A DNA stretch of 64,000 bases from Rugalucina vietnamica (Eukaryota; Mollusca; Bivalvia; Lucinida; Lucinidae), in NCBI GenBank assembly GCA_964017185.1, contig OZ024873.1, positions 44,998,760 to 45,062,759 on the forward strand, given 5' to 3'. Below the pieces are notes generated by a model, which was given only the letters and a program-made list of their open reading frames with translations, was not told the origin of the DNA and made no database searches. The first letter of the stretch is position 1, and every line of letters begins with the position of its first letter. Shown here one piece after another: positions 1 through 11,886 of the stretch. A program made the translations under genes and the position numbers.

Positions 1-324
1 GTAAGTCATGGCATGAAAGATCTCCTTCAAAAAGTAAATGCTTGGCTATGGTGCAGATCAGCATGTAGATGGGCAGTTTGGTCAGGATCATAGTCTATGA
101 TTTTCCTTGCTTTGTTATTTCATGTGTTGTAATTCACTTTCTCTAATTAGTACATGTATTTCCATCTGTTGTTTGCTGCTTAAGTGGCAAAAACAGCTAT
201 GCTCTTGCCATATCACCATAGTGAACATTGAAGCCCCAAACCATCTCTGACATCAAAAAGAAATTGTTATCCTTTCGAAATTCTCAATGAAAGTGCTAGG
301 TTTAATTTTTCAGTTGAAGACACA
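1..324. other. no gene or repeat recognised
   Basis: AT-rich sequence with no usable open frame, no convincing splice sites and no repeat that I can match elsewhere in the window. It ends where the 5' end of the first HINE-like element begins. Confidence 0.5.
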
Positions 325-1804
325 AACCAGAGGACCATTTGTCCTGAAATCCCTCACCTGAGATTCGGTCTTGCATGACCTTTAGCTAAGGGCATGTTGG
401 TCAATGTAAAAAGTAAACTTGACCTCTAATACCCGGAACTCAAATAATTAATGAAAATTTACCTTTTTTGGGGCCCCAGCAACCAATAAAAACAAGGTAT
501 TAGGGCAAAAGTAATATAAAACATAGAGGACTACTAAATAAACATTTCTGCAAAATCTCCAATGAGACTGCAGAAATAGCAAATTTTCACTTTTCCCCAT
601 TATAAGTCTATGGAAACTGAAAGTAGCCATAGCAACCAGAGTTCTTATCTGACTGGAACAAAAAACAAATTTTTTTGTAGAGGCTAATGCCAGGAACATG
701 TAAGCAAAGTATCAGCTTCATAAAGCAAACAGTTTCTGAGAAGATTTTTTTCGAAAATTTGCCGTTTTTGGGGCCCAAGCAACCAATCAAAATAAGTGAT
801 CAGGATGAAGGTCATCTGAAACGTAGTGCATTACTCATTAAACATTTCTCTAAAAATAAAAATGAGACTGCAGAAATAGCAAATTTTCACTTTTCCCATT
901 ATAAGTCTATGGAAACTGAAAGTTGCCATAGCAACCAGAGTTCTTATCTGACTGGAACAAAAAAAAACTTTTTTGTAGAGGCTAATGCCAGGAACAATGT
1001 ATGCAAAGTATCAGCTTCATAAAGCAAACAGTTTCTGAGGAGAAGATTTTTAAAGTTTTTTTTCGAAAATTTGCCCTTTTTTGGGGCACCAGCAACCAAT
1101 CAAAATAAGCGATCAGGATGATGGTCATCTGAAACATAGTGCATCACTCAATAAACATTTCTCTAAAAATAAAATTCAAATATCTCCAATGAGACTGCAG
1201 AAATAGCAAATTTTCACTTTTCCCATTATAAGTGTATGGAAACTGAAAGTTGCCATAGCAACCAGAGTTCTTATCTGACTGGAACAAAAAAAAAAAAACA
1301 ATCTTTTTGTAGAGGCTAATGCCAGGAACATGTATGCAAAGTATCAGCTTCATAAAGCAAACAGTTAGTGAGGAGAAGATTTTTAAAGATTTTTTCGAAA
1401 ATTTGTCCTTTTTGGGGCCCCAGCAACCAATCAAAATAAGCGATCAGGATGACGGTCATCTGAAACGTAGAGCACTACTCAATAAACACTTCTCAAAAAT
1501 AAAACTCAAATATCTCCAATGAGAAAGCAAAAATTTGCAAATTCCACTTTTTTCCATTATAAGTCTATGGGACGTATAAGTTGCCATGGCAACCAGAGTT
1601 CTTATCCGATCTGAACAAAAAACAACATTTTTGGTCCCCCCCCCCCCTCCTGTGGATGCTTTATGCCAAATATCAAAAGTTTTGGCCACAGAGCTTCAGA
1701 GGAGATGTCATTTGAAATTGTGGACGACGGACGGACGAAGATGGACGATGGATACCTACCTATCCTATAAGCTCACCTTTGAGCCTTCGGCTCAGGTGAG
1801 CTAA
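325..1804 (+). mobile_element. HINE/pearl-like element, copy A
   Basis: The 5' end is the ACCAGAGGACCA motif followed by CTCACCTGAG. The 3' end is a hairpin, GCTCACC...GGTGAGC, capped by CCTTCGG and followed by CTAA and a T. The 5' CTCACCTGAG is complementary to the 3' CTCAGGTGAG. Between them are about four tandem units of roughly 310-330 bp, recognisable by GACTGCAGAAATAGC near 569, 868, 1195 and, degenerate, 1525. Just before the 3' hairpin is a short GGACGGACG tract. This layout is known for Helentron-associated non-autonomous elements and bivalve pearl elements; assignment here rests on structure only. Small open frames in it are repeat shadows. Confidence 0.75.
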
Positions 1805-1928
1805 TAAATTAGTACTGCATGGTCAGCATCCGTCTAATAATGGCACCAAAAACATGGTGTAATAGACACCCAAACCATGTTTTTTATGGGAATGCAACTC
1901 CAATGGGGAACCGGAAAATAGATTCTAT

Positions 1929-2020
1929 GCAATTTTTTTTGACAGTGCAAATTTTTAAGACAAAGCAATTTTCAGACAATGCAATTTTAAGACAATGCAA
2001 TTTTAAAGTAAATGCAATTC
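1929..2020. repeat. short tandem repeat, about 18-20 bp unit
   Basis: The unit GACAATGCAATTTTAA and variants is repeated about five times. No coding or structural role is visible. Confidence 0.6.
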
Positions 2021-2404
2021 CACCTGGCATCCGAAGTTTAACTCTAATGATGTTTGATGTATGGCAGCTTGGAAAATGGAGAATATCTTGGCTCCCAGTG
2101 AAGGGTTAATGACTGGATCGCATGTTGCAGATTTCCTTCTTGACACAGAAAACCTTTCATTTACACATGAGGCAGAAAATGGAAAATTCACTTAAAACTG
2201 TGACATGTCATGTTTGCATATACTGAAACCCAAGATATTGTCTGGCTAAAATATAGGAATAAAATATAAAGGTAGTCTCTGACTTTCGTAGTCTCTGAGT
2301 CTCAGAGTCTGTTTTTGTACAATTATTACAAAAACACACAGTAATTTTTCATTCATAATTAAACTTGAAAAATTTCTAGTTTAAAAATTTGATATTTTGT
2401 TTAC

Positions 2405-2557
2405 ATTTTGTTAAGTTAAACATTGATTGTGAGTACAAGTTAGAACCGCCTCGGCATGGCTGTTCTAATGAATAGCCATACTCAATGTTTTGGACCTGAA
2501 CATAAAATTGGGGATTAAGGTGTGTTTTTTTATTTCACGTACATGTTTTCCTGATTA
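2405..2557. mobile_element. MITE, family M (AGGAAAAC ends), decayed copy
   Basis: It has an interior hairpin of the form AACATTGATTGTGAGTAC ... ACTCAATGTTTTGG and a right end reading ACATGTTTTCCTGAT. The same interior hairpin and end recur at 14902-15155, 53795-54014, 57333-57530, 61956-62133 and 63107-63371. The left end is not clear. Confidence 0.5.
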
Positions 2558-3114
2558 GAGAACAGAAAAGAGAGGAAAGAATAATTTGACTTTTTTTGTA
2601 CAATATGCACCTACAGTCTAAAATAATGGGCATAAGTCTAAAATAATAATTTCTACATTTCCAATATAAAGCAACACAAAATTATATAAATCTGATGAAT
2701 TAATAATTATCTAGCTGTTATCTTCCTAATCTGAAATAAATTCCTATGATTATTGTCATTTTTATTCCCTAATCCTTACCATTGCATTGCAAGAAAACTG
2801 CCTTTGAGATTTCTCTCAGATGTCTAACGTAGTTGCACAAACAGCAGTACAGTGTATAATTTTCGAAACACAAAACTTTACATTACTGTTATTACAGAAA
2901 ATTTTAAGATATTTATGTAGACAACAATAAATCTACCGGTCAACATTTTAGGGCTGGCTCTGACAGAAAGCATGTTCATCAACAGTCTTAAACTTTGATT
3001 TGCTATGACTAGGCTTGACATCTGACGGATGTCGCAGTAAATCAATACTTGTTACGCTTACAAAATTTGTTGTTTCCCTACTCTGACAGACAATTGACCT
3101 GCATAATGAGAAAA

Positions 3115-3275
3115 ACAGGTTTTTTTATATGGATAACACCTTTGATAGAACAATCTCTCTTTTAAGATCCCAAATTTCAAGCTTCTATCTATCTTCTGTG
3201 GCTGCAAAGGCCAGTTTATGTCCAACCTGGTCTGAAACCCCGAAGACCAATTTTCTTGGGTTGCGCTCAGTTCTG
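3115..3275 (-). mobile_element. MITE, family T (TGAGCCGC ends), fragment
   Basis: CCAAATTTCAAGCTTCTA followed by a cytosine-rich segment and ACCTGGTCTGA matches the interior of the intact copies at 21216-21451 and 61624-61864, in reverse orientation. Both ends are degraded. Confidence 0.45.
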
Positions 3276-3426
3276 ACAGAAGACAAATTCTACAGTATTC
3301 ATGTTTCTTACTTCACTTCAAATTATTATGCCTAACAAGAAAAATGTCAACCACACAGACAGAGGGACCATGAACATACAAAGTCATGTGATGAGTTTAA
3401 TTAAAGAGGCATCAAGGAAATTTTTT

Positions 3427-5421
3427 AACCAGAGGACCAATGGTCCTGAGAAGGCTAACCTGAGATTTCATCTTTGAAAAATGACCTTTGGCAAAGGTAA
3501 AAAATAACCTTGACTTTGAAAATTCATATAATTCAATTAACTCAGTAAACAGTCTGTAGCTACCAATTTTCAGCTCTAAGGCCTATAAATGTTCTGAAAA
3601 TCCATTGCTTACATTTTTTTTCCATTGAAATGCCCATGTGACCAAATTTTACATAGCCATAAAATAGGTCAAGGTCAATCAAAGGTCATGATTTATAAAA
3701 GTTATGATGGGGCTACATTCTATGTGCTGTTGAAATTGATTCGTTGGTATGCAGAAGAAGAATTTTAACAGATTTACCATATATGGGCATGGTAGCCATC
3801 TTGGTCAGGTGACCATGACCATTTATGTAAACTTTGGTTCCCCTTTCACAAGGAAGCTACATTTGGCTTTAAATGGCCAAACAGTTTCAGAAATAATTAT
3901 TTGGCCAAACAGTTTCTGATACAAGAACTCCGCGGTGGTGGATGTCGCACCTGCATCGGGCAAAGTCAATAGACCATGAAATATAGTTCAAGGGCACCGG
4001 GTCAAGGTGCGTGGTTGAAGGGCATGTCAAGGACAATTACTATGCAAGGTTTCAGACTCGCAGCTATCTCTGATGTCGAGAAAACCAAACTTCGAAGTAA
4101 AAATTTTCAAAGTCAGTGGACCGTGAAATATAGGTCAAGGGCACCGGGTTAAGGTGCGTGCTTGAAGGGTATGTCAAGGATAATTACTATGCAAGGTTTC
4201 AGACTTGCAGCTATCTCTGATGGCGAGAAAACCAAACTTCAACGTAAAAATTTTCAAAGTCAGTGGACCGTAAAAGGGTATGTCAAGGACAATTACTGTG
4301 CAAGGTTTCAGACTTGCAGCTATTTCTGATGTTGAGAAAACCAAACTTCGACGTAAAAATGATCAAAGTCAGTGGACCGTGAAATATAGGTCAAGGGCAC
4401 TGGGTTAAGGTGCGTGCTTGAAGGGTATGTCAAGGACAACTACTATGCAAGGTTTCAGACTCACAGCTATCTCTGATGTCGAGAAAACCAAACTTCGACG
4501 TAAAAATGTTCAAAGTCAGTGGACCGTGAAATATAGGTCAAGGGCACCAGGTTAAGGTGCGTGCTTGAAGGGTATGTCAAGGACAATTACTATGCAAGGT
4601 TTCAGACTCACAGCTATCTCTGATGTCGAGAAAACGAAACTTCGACGTAAATGTTGACAAAACTTCGACGTAAACAATTTCAAAGTCAGTGGACTGTGAA
4701 ATATAGGTCAAGGGCACTGGGTTAAGGTGCGTGCTTGAAGGGTATGTCAGGGACAATTACTATGCAAGGTTTCAGACTCGCAGCTATCTCTGATGTCGAG
4801 AAAACCAAACTTCGACGTAAATGTTGACGGACGGACGGACGGACGGACGGACGAACGAACGGACGGACGGACGAACGGACGGACAGAAATTTGGACTCCT
4901 ATATCGCACCCTGCTATAAGCAGGTGCGATAAAAATCATAATCTAAGTTTAATAGGTAAATGACCTTTTGCCAAAGTCAAGAAATGACCCTGCCCTTGAA
5001 TACTCACATTACTTCGTTAACTCAATAATAAGTTATCAGTATCTACCAACTTTCAGGTTACAGGCTACAAAACTTTGTGAAAAATTCAATGTTTCCACTT
5101 TTTCCATTGAAAAGCCAATGTGACCATGATTTATACAAAGTCATGATTTATACAGGTGTCACCAATGCTACATACCAAGTTTCATTGAAATCGGTCCACC
5201 GATTCTGAGAGGAAGAATTTTAAAGGTTTTTATAATACATTGGCATGGCGGCCATCCTGATCATGTGACCTGGACCATTTATACAAACTCTAGTTCTCCC
5301 TTCCCAAGGATGCTCAACGTGAAGTTTGGCTTTAAATGGCTCAGTTTCCATGAAAACGACAGACCCCAGAGCATGCCTATCCTTTAAGGTCACCTGTGAG
5401 TCTTCGGCTTTGGTGAGCGGA
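3427..5421 (+). mobile_element. HINE/pearl-like element, copy B (hosts a nested element)
   Basis: The 5' end AACCAGAGGACCAATGGTCC contains the family palindrome AGGACCAATGGTCCT. The decayed 3' end is a hairpin, GGTCACCTGTGAG ... GGTGAGC, with a TTCGG loop. The core carries the family's TCAAGGTCA and GCCATCTTGG motifs. A different tandem-repeat element (about 3932-4930) interrupts it, so this copy is the older of the two. Confidence 0.65.
3932..4930 (+). mobile_element. second HINE-like family, nested in copy B
   Basis: The 5' end carries GGATGTCGCACCTGC and the 3' end a hairpin, TCGCACC ... GGTGCGA, with a CTGCTATAAGCAG stem and loop. Inside are six tandem units of about 110-170 bp marked by AAGGTTTCAGACT (near 4047, 4194, 4304, 4448, 4598 and 4767), then an (ACGG)n tract at 4828-4884 just before the hairpin. 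The architecture is that of the host element but the sequence is unrelated. The tail reads GATAAAA rather than CTAA. Confidence 0.65.
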
Positions 5422-6122
5422 AAATGTATCGAATGTAAATCTTGATTTATTTCAAAGAGACTTTGAATTTTTGTTTAAAAAGTGGTATACAGTGTAAGTT
5501 TAATAGTTTATATTGAAAATCAACATTTATGTTTACATCCATTAGTTTCAGTGACAATGAAAGAAACATCTGTCAGTCACATATGTTACATGTATTTTAC
5601 TGTGACAAATTTCATTATTCTTTTTATATGCCAGATCATAGGATTAATCCAGCATTAACAAAACCACTGAGGGATTGTACAAGATTGGGCATCAGAGCCT
5701 TCAACTGTTTGCTTAAAGAAGAGATATCACATACTATTTTGGTCAAAAATCGAAAGAAATCATATTAATGTATCGATTCATTCCCTAAAAGTCAAAATTT
5801 AATATGATGGTAAGTAATTATTTACTTTTTAGAACCCTACCATACCGCACGACTTTATCGGCAGTTTTCGCTTTTTTCCGGCAAGTTACCTGTGTGGGCG
5901 TGGCTAACGATGTGTGACGTCATCTCGTACAAGCAAAAGGAGGCTGACCATTAGGGGCCCTGTTATAATACCTGTGACCGTGATTGATATTAATATACTT
6001 TATAAAAATTGCTTGTGTACTAAATTTGGATTAATATTATGATTCTTGAATATACATATTTATTATCTCGTGAATCAATTCTATTTATTGTGTGCATAAA
6101 ATTCAGCCTCTTTGGATGAAAC
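5422..6122 (+). other. region upstream of the THAP exon
   Basis: Mostly unique sequence. From about 5830 to 5960 it becomes richer in CpG and carries a CRE-like TGACGTCA at about 5918-5925, so a promoter or 5' untranslated region for the THAP gene is plausible here but not shown. An in-frame TGA at 6117-6119 lies just before the start codon. Confidence 0.4.
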
Positions 6123-6500
6123 ATGGTTCAGTGCGCGATCGCCGGCTGTACCAACGAAAGTAGAAAAACGGGCAAAGAAATTAGTTATCACAAATTTCCA
6201 AACAAGGAAAAAGACAACAAAAGGTATAAAGTTTGGGTCGAACGTTGTCGGCGTAAATATGTGACTGCTGGGTTTGAAGGGACGAAGTGGGAACCAGCAA
6301 AAAGTGCGGTTATTTGTGGATTACACTTTTCTCTAGACGCATTTGCACTTTCGTGCAATATTTTGGACAGTTTAACTAAGCTTAGGGCGGATGCCATTCC
6401 AACAATTTTTTGGTACGACGGAGGGAATGCCCCTACAAGGTCGCCGCCCAAGTTGTTCGACAAACTGCGACCGGTTGAAAAGAAAAGGATGGTGCGAGAG
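6123..6500 (+). CDS. THAP domain-containing protein, first coding exon
   Basis: This exon encodes 126 residues with a complete N-terminal THAP zinc finger, a DNA-binding fold of the C2CH type found in host regulators and in P-element-like transposases. Visible hallmarks are C4 and C9, HKFP at 23-26, W38, C65 and H68 (ICGLHF), and the closing AIPTIF at 91-96. A lysine/arginine-rich stretch follows (about 110-125). The start is fixed by an in-frame TGA two codons upstream. At 6500 the frame meets GAG|GTAAGT, a near-perfect donor, so the exon ends there in phase 0 and the open frame beyond it is intron. No downstream exon was found in the window, so the rest of the protein, and whether it is a host gene or a domesticated transposase, is unknown. 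Confidence 0.85.
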
Positions 6501-6704
6501 GTAAGTCGTTGTACATGTATACGTATAGGCCTTGTAGCTAGCGAATACTAGTATTTGGTTATTTAAAAATATTGTTATTTTAATGGCGAGCGAACAGTCA
6601 AATACGATTATTCGGAATAGGTCTTTTAAGGTTTGTATAATGGTAGTCCAACAAGACCTGACAAAAAAAAATAGAGACAGTTGAACCCATTAAATACTGT
6701 TGTA

Positions 6705-7997
6705 CGAGGTGTGATCAGAAAGTTCTAAGCTTCAAGTGCTTGTGATTACCAGGGAATGAAAATCTTGTGATTACTTTTCAACAAAATCCCCCTTCAAGGC
6801 AATGCACTTAGTTCATCTCTGTTCGAGCTTGCTTATCCCTTACAAATAGAAGTCCTTTTCCTGGTCCTCCAAATACTCTTTCATTACCGCTATGACCCCT
6901 TCATTGCTCCCAAACTGTGTTCCACGGAGGTTGGATTTCAATTCTGGGAACAAATAGAAGTCAGAAGGGGCCATATCAGGAGAATTTGGGGATGAGGAAG
7001 GACTTCGAATCCGCATTCAATCGCAGTAGTCATGGCAACTTGCGACGTGTGAGCAGGCACATTGTCCTGCAAGAGCAGAACACCTCGTCAATTTTCCTCT
7101 CCTCTTTCTTGCAATTTCCTGGCGCAAGCACCTCAGTTCTGCTGCATAATATGCACCATGCCCCCTTGTTCAAGATAATCAATCATGATTACCCACTGAC
7201 TATTCCAAAAGACTGAGGCCATCACCTTCCCTGCCAAAGAAACTCTCTTAACCTTCTTTGGAGGGGGTGAGCCAGGGTGCTTCAATTGCATACTTTTGAT
7301 TTTTGACTCTGGGTCAACGTGATGAACCCATGTGTCATCTTGGGTTACAACTCAGTCGATAAAATCACCGGGATCATCTTCATAGCCAGACAGGAGATAC
7401 CTAGAAATGTCGAGTTGAGATCATTTTTGGTCATCAGTCAACATTCTTGGTACCCATCTTGCCGAGACCTTGGACATACCCAAGATATCCATTAGAATTG
7501 TTTGCACTGCCCCAAAACTTATGCCCACTTCGCTTGCTATACTTCGCAAGTCTCTCCTTCTGTCACACATAACCAGGTTGTGAACGATCTCGACATTTTC
7601 ATCAGTGGTGACATCTTTGGGGCTGCCGGACCTTGAATCATCATCAATGCTCTCTCACCCCCGCTTCAATTCTGCAGCCCATTTTTTCACCGTGCTAGAA
7701 GAGGAGACTCCCCTATTCCCAAGGGTTTTCATAAAGTCTTCGTGAATTTCCTTGGGAGTCATTCCCTTCTTACAAAGATATTTTATCACCGCTCTCACTT
7801 CAACTTTCCCCATTTTGCAAGTTTGACGCACTGTCCTCTCTCAATACTGTTGTACAAAAGCAATCAAGCATGACCAAATCCTTTTTACTCTCCATATGAC
7901 TTTCAATTACCGTAAATAGAATGACAGACTGAACAATGTTTTTGTCTTATGGAATGCTTTGAAGTTATCAGGCTTAGAACTTTCTGATCACACCTCA
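6705..7997 (-). mobile_element. mariner element, near full length, decayed
   Basis: The element is 1293 bp, the usual mariner size. Its inverted ends share AGGTGTGATCAGAAAG and continue to TTCTAAGC. It is flanked by TA on both sides (6703-6704 and 7998-7999), the target duplication of Tc1/mariner elements. It lies about 200 bp inside the first intron of the THAP gene, in the opposite orientation. The transposase frame inside is broken. Confidence 0.9.
6840..7813 (-). pseudogene. mariner transposase, inactivated
   Basis: Translated on the minus strand from an ATG at 7813, it begins MGKVEVRAVIKYLCKKGM (helix-turn-helix region). It continues through VKKWAAELKRG, the catalytic block WVHHVDPESK, a DNVPAHTS-type block and SPDMAPSDFYLFPELKS, and ends DFYL-stop. 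These are the DD34D landmarks of mariner transposases. In-frame stops follow AELKRG, DDQK, FID and MQQN, and frameshifts are needed in the C-terminal half, so no active protein can be made. Several stops look like single C-to-T changes (CGA to TGA, CAA/CAG-type). Confidence 0.88.
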
Positions 7998-8888
7998 TAT
8001 TTCATGCACTTTTTGAGAATGAAACTGATTCTAGGCCAACTATTGTGATGAATATTTAAGTGCAACTGATCAATTGAAATTTATCAAATTTCCATAAAAC
8101 CTCCAGATCTTCAAGACACTCACTAACAAATACTAGTAGTTTATTGAGAAATAAGAAAAAACTACATGTATTGTTAACCTAACAAATACTCACACAGGTC
8201 CCAAATTACAGAAGAAAAGAAAGAAGAAAATCTTCAGAAATGGCTTATATTTCCCAAGAAATAGGGCCATTGATTTCCTGTCTTACAAGTAAATAAGAAC
8301 TTAGCTAAAGCGGAGCCAAACAAACCAGCCAAAATAACCAGTTCTCAAAACTGGAGCTCATTTATAGTTGCTGTAGTTCAAATTAAGCTCTGTAGATCTT
8401 CCAAGCCCAACAAAAGATGCACAATAATAATCTTTGCAACTATAATGATTTATGAGTTTCCCATATCATGATCTGATTTAAAGAACACCTAGACTGATTT
8501 ACACAGATTTGTATTGCCCAGACCGAACCTATTTGCATTTTTACGATTCTCAGTCTGCGATAATGAAATCTAAAGCTTTTATAAATGTTTTCTTCATGCA
8601 GTTATCTTGCTAAAATTTGATTCTCCCACATACAATGACCTTAATAATAGGGTTTTAGCTTTTTGGTCTAACTCAGATCAAGGTACTTAATTAACAAATT
8701 CAGCAAGACAAAATAAAATTGCATCATTGTGACGGTCCTGGCCAAAGGATGTCACGCCAAAATTTTGATCACATAACTCTCACTCATACAAAAGTTATTA
8801 AAATCTTGCTCTGGCTGTCATTCAGCTTTGGGTTCTGGGTTTAAGAGCGGTGAGTTCAGTGAAGTGGATTTATACTGGTGGGTAATAA
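7998..8888. other. no feature recognised
   Basis: AT-rich, with no coherent open frame and no repeat matched elsewhere in the window. Confidence 0.45.
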
Positions 8889-9000
8889 GAGCTGTCGCAG
8901 GACAGCGCGCTCGACTGCTTCTGACCTTTGTCAAACATAAGGCCAAATCCAACCTGTAACCCAAAGCATTATGCTCATACATCTCTTTGCCTTGATGCAA

Positions 9001-9915
9001 TAAGGCAAAGTCACTGAACCATGAAAGTTAACTATAACTACCTAAGATTTACAGGTCTCACTCATATTGTGAAAGAAGTGTGTTCATATACCTAATGTCA
9101 GTGCCAAGATACAAGGCAAAATCACTGAACTGTGAAATATGGTCACACTGACCTATAAGTACTTCAGGGTCAAAGGTCTAGTCATGCTTACTCATAATGT
9201 GAAAGAAATAAGATCATATACCCATTGAGTGTTGAGATATAAAGCAAAATCACTGAACCATGAAATTAGGTCATAGTGGCCTATAAGTATGTTTGGAATA
9301 AAGGCCTGGTCATACTCATTCATAATCAGAAAGAGGTATGAAAAAATACCAACTGAGTGTCAAGATAGAAGGCAAAGTCACTGAACCATGAAATTAGGTC
9401 ACAGTGGCCCAGGAATACTTTACGGTCAAAGGTCTTGTCATACGCAAACATATCGTGAAAGAAGTATATTCATATACCAATTGAGTGCCGAGATATAAGG
9501 GAAAATCACTGAACCATGACATTAGGTCATAATGACCTATGGCTACTTTAGGGTCAAAGGTCTTGTCATATGCAAACATAGTGTGAAAGAAGTTTGTTCA
9601 TAATCCACTTGAGTGCCAAGATATAAGGCAAAATCACTGAACCATGAAATTAGGTCACAGTGACCTATAAGTATATTGGGGTCAAAGGTCTGGTCATACA
9701 CACTCATAATCTGAAAAAATATGAAAATATACTGATTGAGTGTCAGGATATAAGGCAAAACCACTTAACCATGAAATTAGGTCACAGTGACCTATAAGTA
9801 TATTGGGGTCAAAGGCCTGGTCATACTCACTCATAATCTGAAAGAAGTAAGAAAATATATTAATTGAGTGTCAAATATAAGGCAAAATCACTGAACCATG
9901 GAAAGTAGGTCAACC
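9001..9915 (+). repeat. tandem repeat, 8 units of about 127 bp
   Basis: AAGGCAAAATCACTGAACC occurs with small changes near 9003, 9113, 9241, 9370, 9498, 9626, 9753 and 9882. Each unit also carries GGTCA and TGACCT half-sites and AAAGGTCTGGTCATAC. Open frames on the minus strand here are repeat translations. Confidence 0.85.
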
Positions 9916-10020
9916 GATCCTTACCGTCATGACACACAAGTCAGTGTCGCAGAGTCAAAAGATGAATATACAACCATCTTCTTAAGTTGTTTCTATTAAG
10001 AAATAAAAAGAAAAAAATCA

Positions 10021-10690
10021 GTTCTAGATTTTGACCTCTAGCCCCACCCCCTGACTCTGACCTAGAGGTCCGACCCATGTCATGGAACCTAAAGTGTATG
10101 AAGTATGAACGCTTTATGATAAGTTGTTGTCAAGATATGGACTCTTTGTAAAATTTACACAACAGCACATCTATTTTTTACAGTGTTCTAGTTTTTAACC
10201 TCTAGCCCCACCCCCCAGGCATGGACCCAGAGATCCCATGCCATGAAATGAAACTCAACCCTACAGGGTACCTATGGTCTGAGTATGAAAGCCCGCTTAT
10301 AAAAGGTTTTCAAGATATAGACTTCTAGAATACTATACCACAGAAAAGCCATTATTATTAATGGTGTTCTAGATTTTAACCTCTAGCCCCACCCCCTGGC
10401 ATGGACCCAGGAAACCGATGCCATGGAATGAAAGCCGACCCTACAGGGTGTCAATGGCCCAAGTATCAATGCTTTCTGATGAGTGGTTGTCAAGATATAG
10501 ACTTCTAGAAAACTTTAACACAAGAATGGCCATTTTTGAAGGTGTTCTAGATTTTAACCTCCAGCCCCACCCCCTGGCCTGGACCCAGGGGCCCGATGCC
10601 ATGGAATGGAAGCTAACCCTACAGGGTATCTATGGTCCAAGTATGAATGCTTTCTGATGAGTGGTTGTCAAGATATGGACTTCTAGAAAA
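10021..10690 (+). repeat. tandem repeat, 4 units of about 175 bp
   Basis: GTTCTAGATTTTRACCTC, then AGCCCCACCCCC, then TGTCAAGATATGGACT recurs with starts near 10021, 10186, 10365 and 10542. The last unit runs into the 3' hairpin of the element. Confidence 0.85.
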
Positions 10691-10901
10691 CGCAAGTGTG
10701 ACGCGCAAGTGCACGGGAATGGTAACGGGAACGTGGACGACCGGGGTGACTGCAATAGCTCTATGCACTTCGTGCAGTCGAGCTAAAAACATAAGTATAC
10801 TGATACAGACTCGTATCAGGTTAGTAGCCTGATATGGGATTTGTATTTTGGTCAGATAATAGGTTATATCAAAGTGTATTTTTTGTAGGTATATTATAAA
10901 T

Positions 10902-11337
10902 ACCATAAAAATTCTATTAAACGCCCGGGCGCTTATTCAAAACAGTTCCTTTAGAATAGAAGTTGATGGGCGTTTATTGGAGGCTACACTGTATGGCAAC
11001 ATTAAAGAGTTCATATATTAAGAACTGAAATTATTGGTTGATCTAGATCTGCCCCATCCATGACTTTTGTTCCAAGTTGTTGTTCGGATATCCCATGCAT
11101 TACCATTTATTTGAACTACAGGAGAAAAATAGATATGCGTTTTATGTGATAAAGCAGAAAAAAATAAAAATTTACTGCTTAAAATATAGGATTTTTCTCA
11201 ACATTTTTAATGTGGGCGTTTGTAGTATTAGAGGTTCCAGGAATTCCAAAACTCTCTGATAAAATGTCCATTTTTGGCATCCAAATAGGGGTATGGGCGT
11301 TTATTAGAGCGTGGGCATTTAATAGAATTTTTACGGT
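10902..11337. mobile_element. MITE with ACCGTAAAAATTCTATTAAA ends
   Basis: About 436 bp with inverted ends (ACCATAAAAATTCTATTAAA and, reversed, ACCGTAAAAATTCTATTAAA), followed inward on both sides by GGGCGTTTATT-type repeats. No coding sequence. Confidence 0.65.
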
Positions 11338-11886
11338 CAATACATATTGCATACCTTTGCTACTTTCAATACTTTCATAACACATGCATAATAGGTCCAA
11401 AAATATTTTCAGGAAGGCTTTTCTTTCGGAGGTGTCCCACAACCATGAGTATGTGTCCAACATACCATTTCAAACCTATACCCTTCACTGGACAGTTCAT
11501 TCTGTGTTCCCTCATTCTAGTTCCACACAATGTAACAAGAGCAGGGCGATTCTTAACTGCCAGACCATTATTAGCTCCAGACCTTTCTCGTTTCTAAGGC
11601 TTCATTCTATATTCTGCTCTTCCTAGAAGTTTGATATGGCCTCTGTATCAACTGTTCCATTAGGCATCTTTATAGACATGCTACTTTAAAGGCTTCATCA
11701 GCTCTAAGAAACTGTTTAAAGTGCAATGACATGGTGTAAAACACTAAGTGCAGAATCAGCTTTTGGTGCTGAAATTCAGTCTCTAATGATCTTATTTGAC
11801 TTAATAGCAAAGCTGTGTAGGACCTTGCTGGAAATCAACCCCCTCAAGTCATTTTCTTTGCAAAATCCTACTTCAGTTGACTTTAC
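11338..11886 (-). other. ARFGAP1 intron sequence 3' of the last recognised exon
   Basis: No further ARFGAP1 exon is recognisable. If the donor at 11886 were not used, the frame would read on from the exon as VKSTEVGFCKENDLRG and stop within 40 codons, an alternative 3' end that cannot be excluded. Confidence 0.45.

Larger units (their letters stand above)
1805..3426. other. intergenic or intronic DNA with small repeat remnants
   Basis: No gene is supported. It holds a short degenerate tandem repeat (1929-2020), a decayed MITE of the AGGAAAAC family (2405-2557) and a fragment of the TGAGCCGC MITE family (3115-3275). The rest is AT-rich without recognisable structure. Confidence 0.5.
8889..10786 (+). 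mobile_element. HINE-like element with two tandem arrays
   Basis: The 5' end reads GAGCTGTCGCAGG ... CGCGCTCGACTG. The 3' end is a hairpin, CTCTATGCACTTCGTGCAGT, followed by CGAGCTAA, and the 5' CTCGACTG is complementary to the 3' CAGTCGAG. Two different tandem arrays lie between (9001-9915 and 10021-10690). Either one element with a compound core or two abutting elements would explain this. The hairpin is again capped by TTCG and the element ends in CTAA. Confidence 0.6.

Noticed and set aside
6188..6463. 91-codon minus-strand frame over the THAP exon
   Set aside because: It is the antisense shadow of the THAP coding sequence, which has the zinc ligands and a splice donor in its favour.
9001..9915. 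Regular repeats that could suggest a CRISPR array
   Set aside because: The unit is repeated whole, about 127 bp without unique spacers, in a eukaryotic intron or intergenic region. It is a tandem repeat core of a mobile element.
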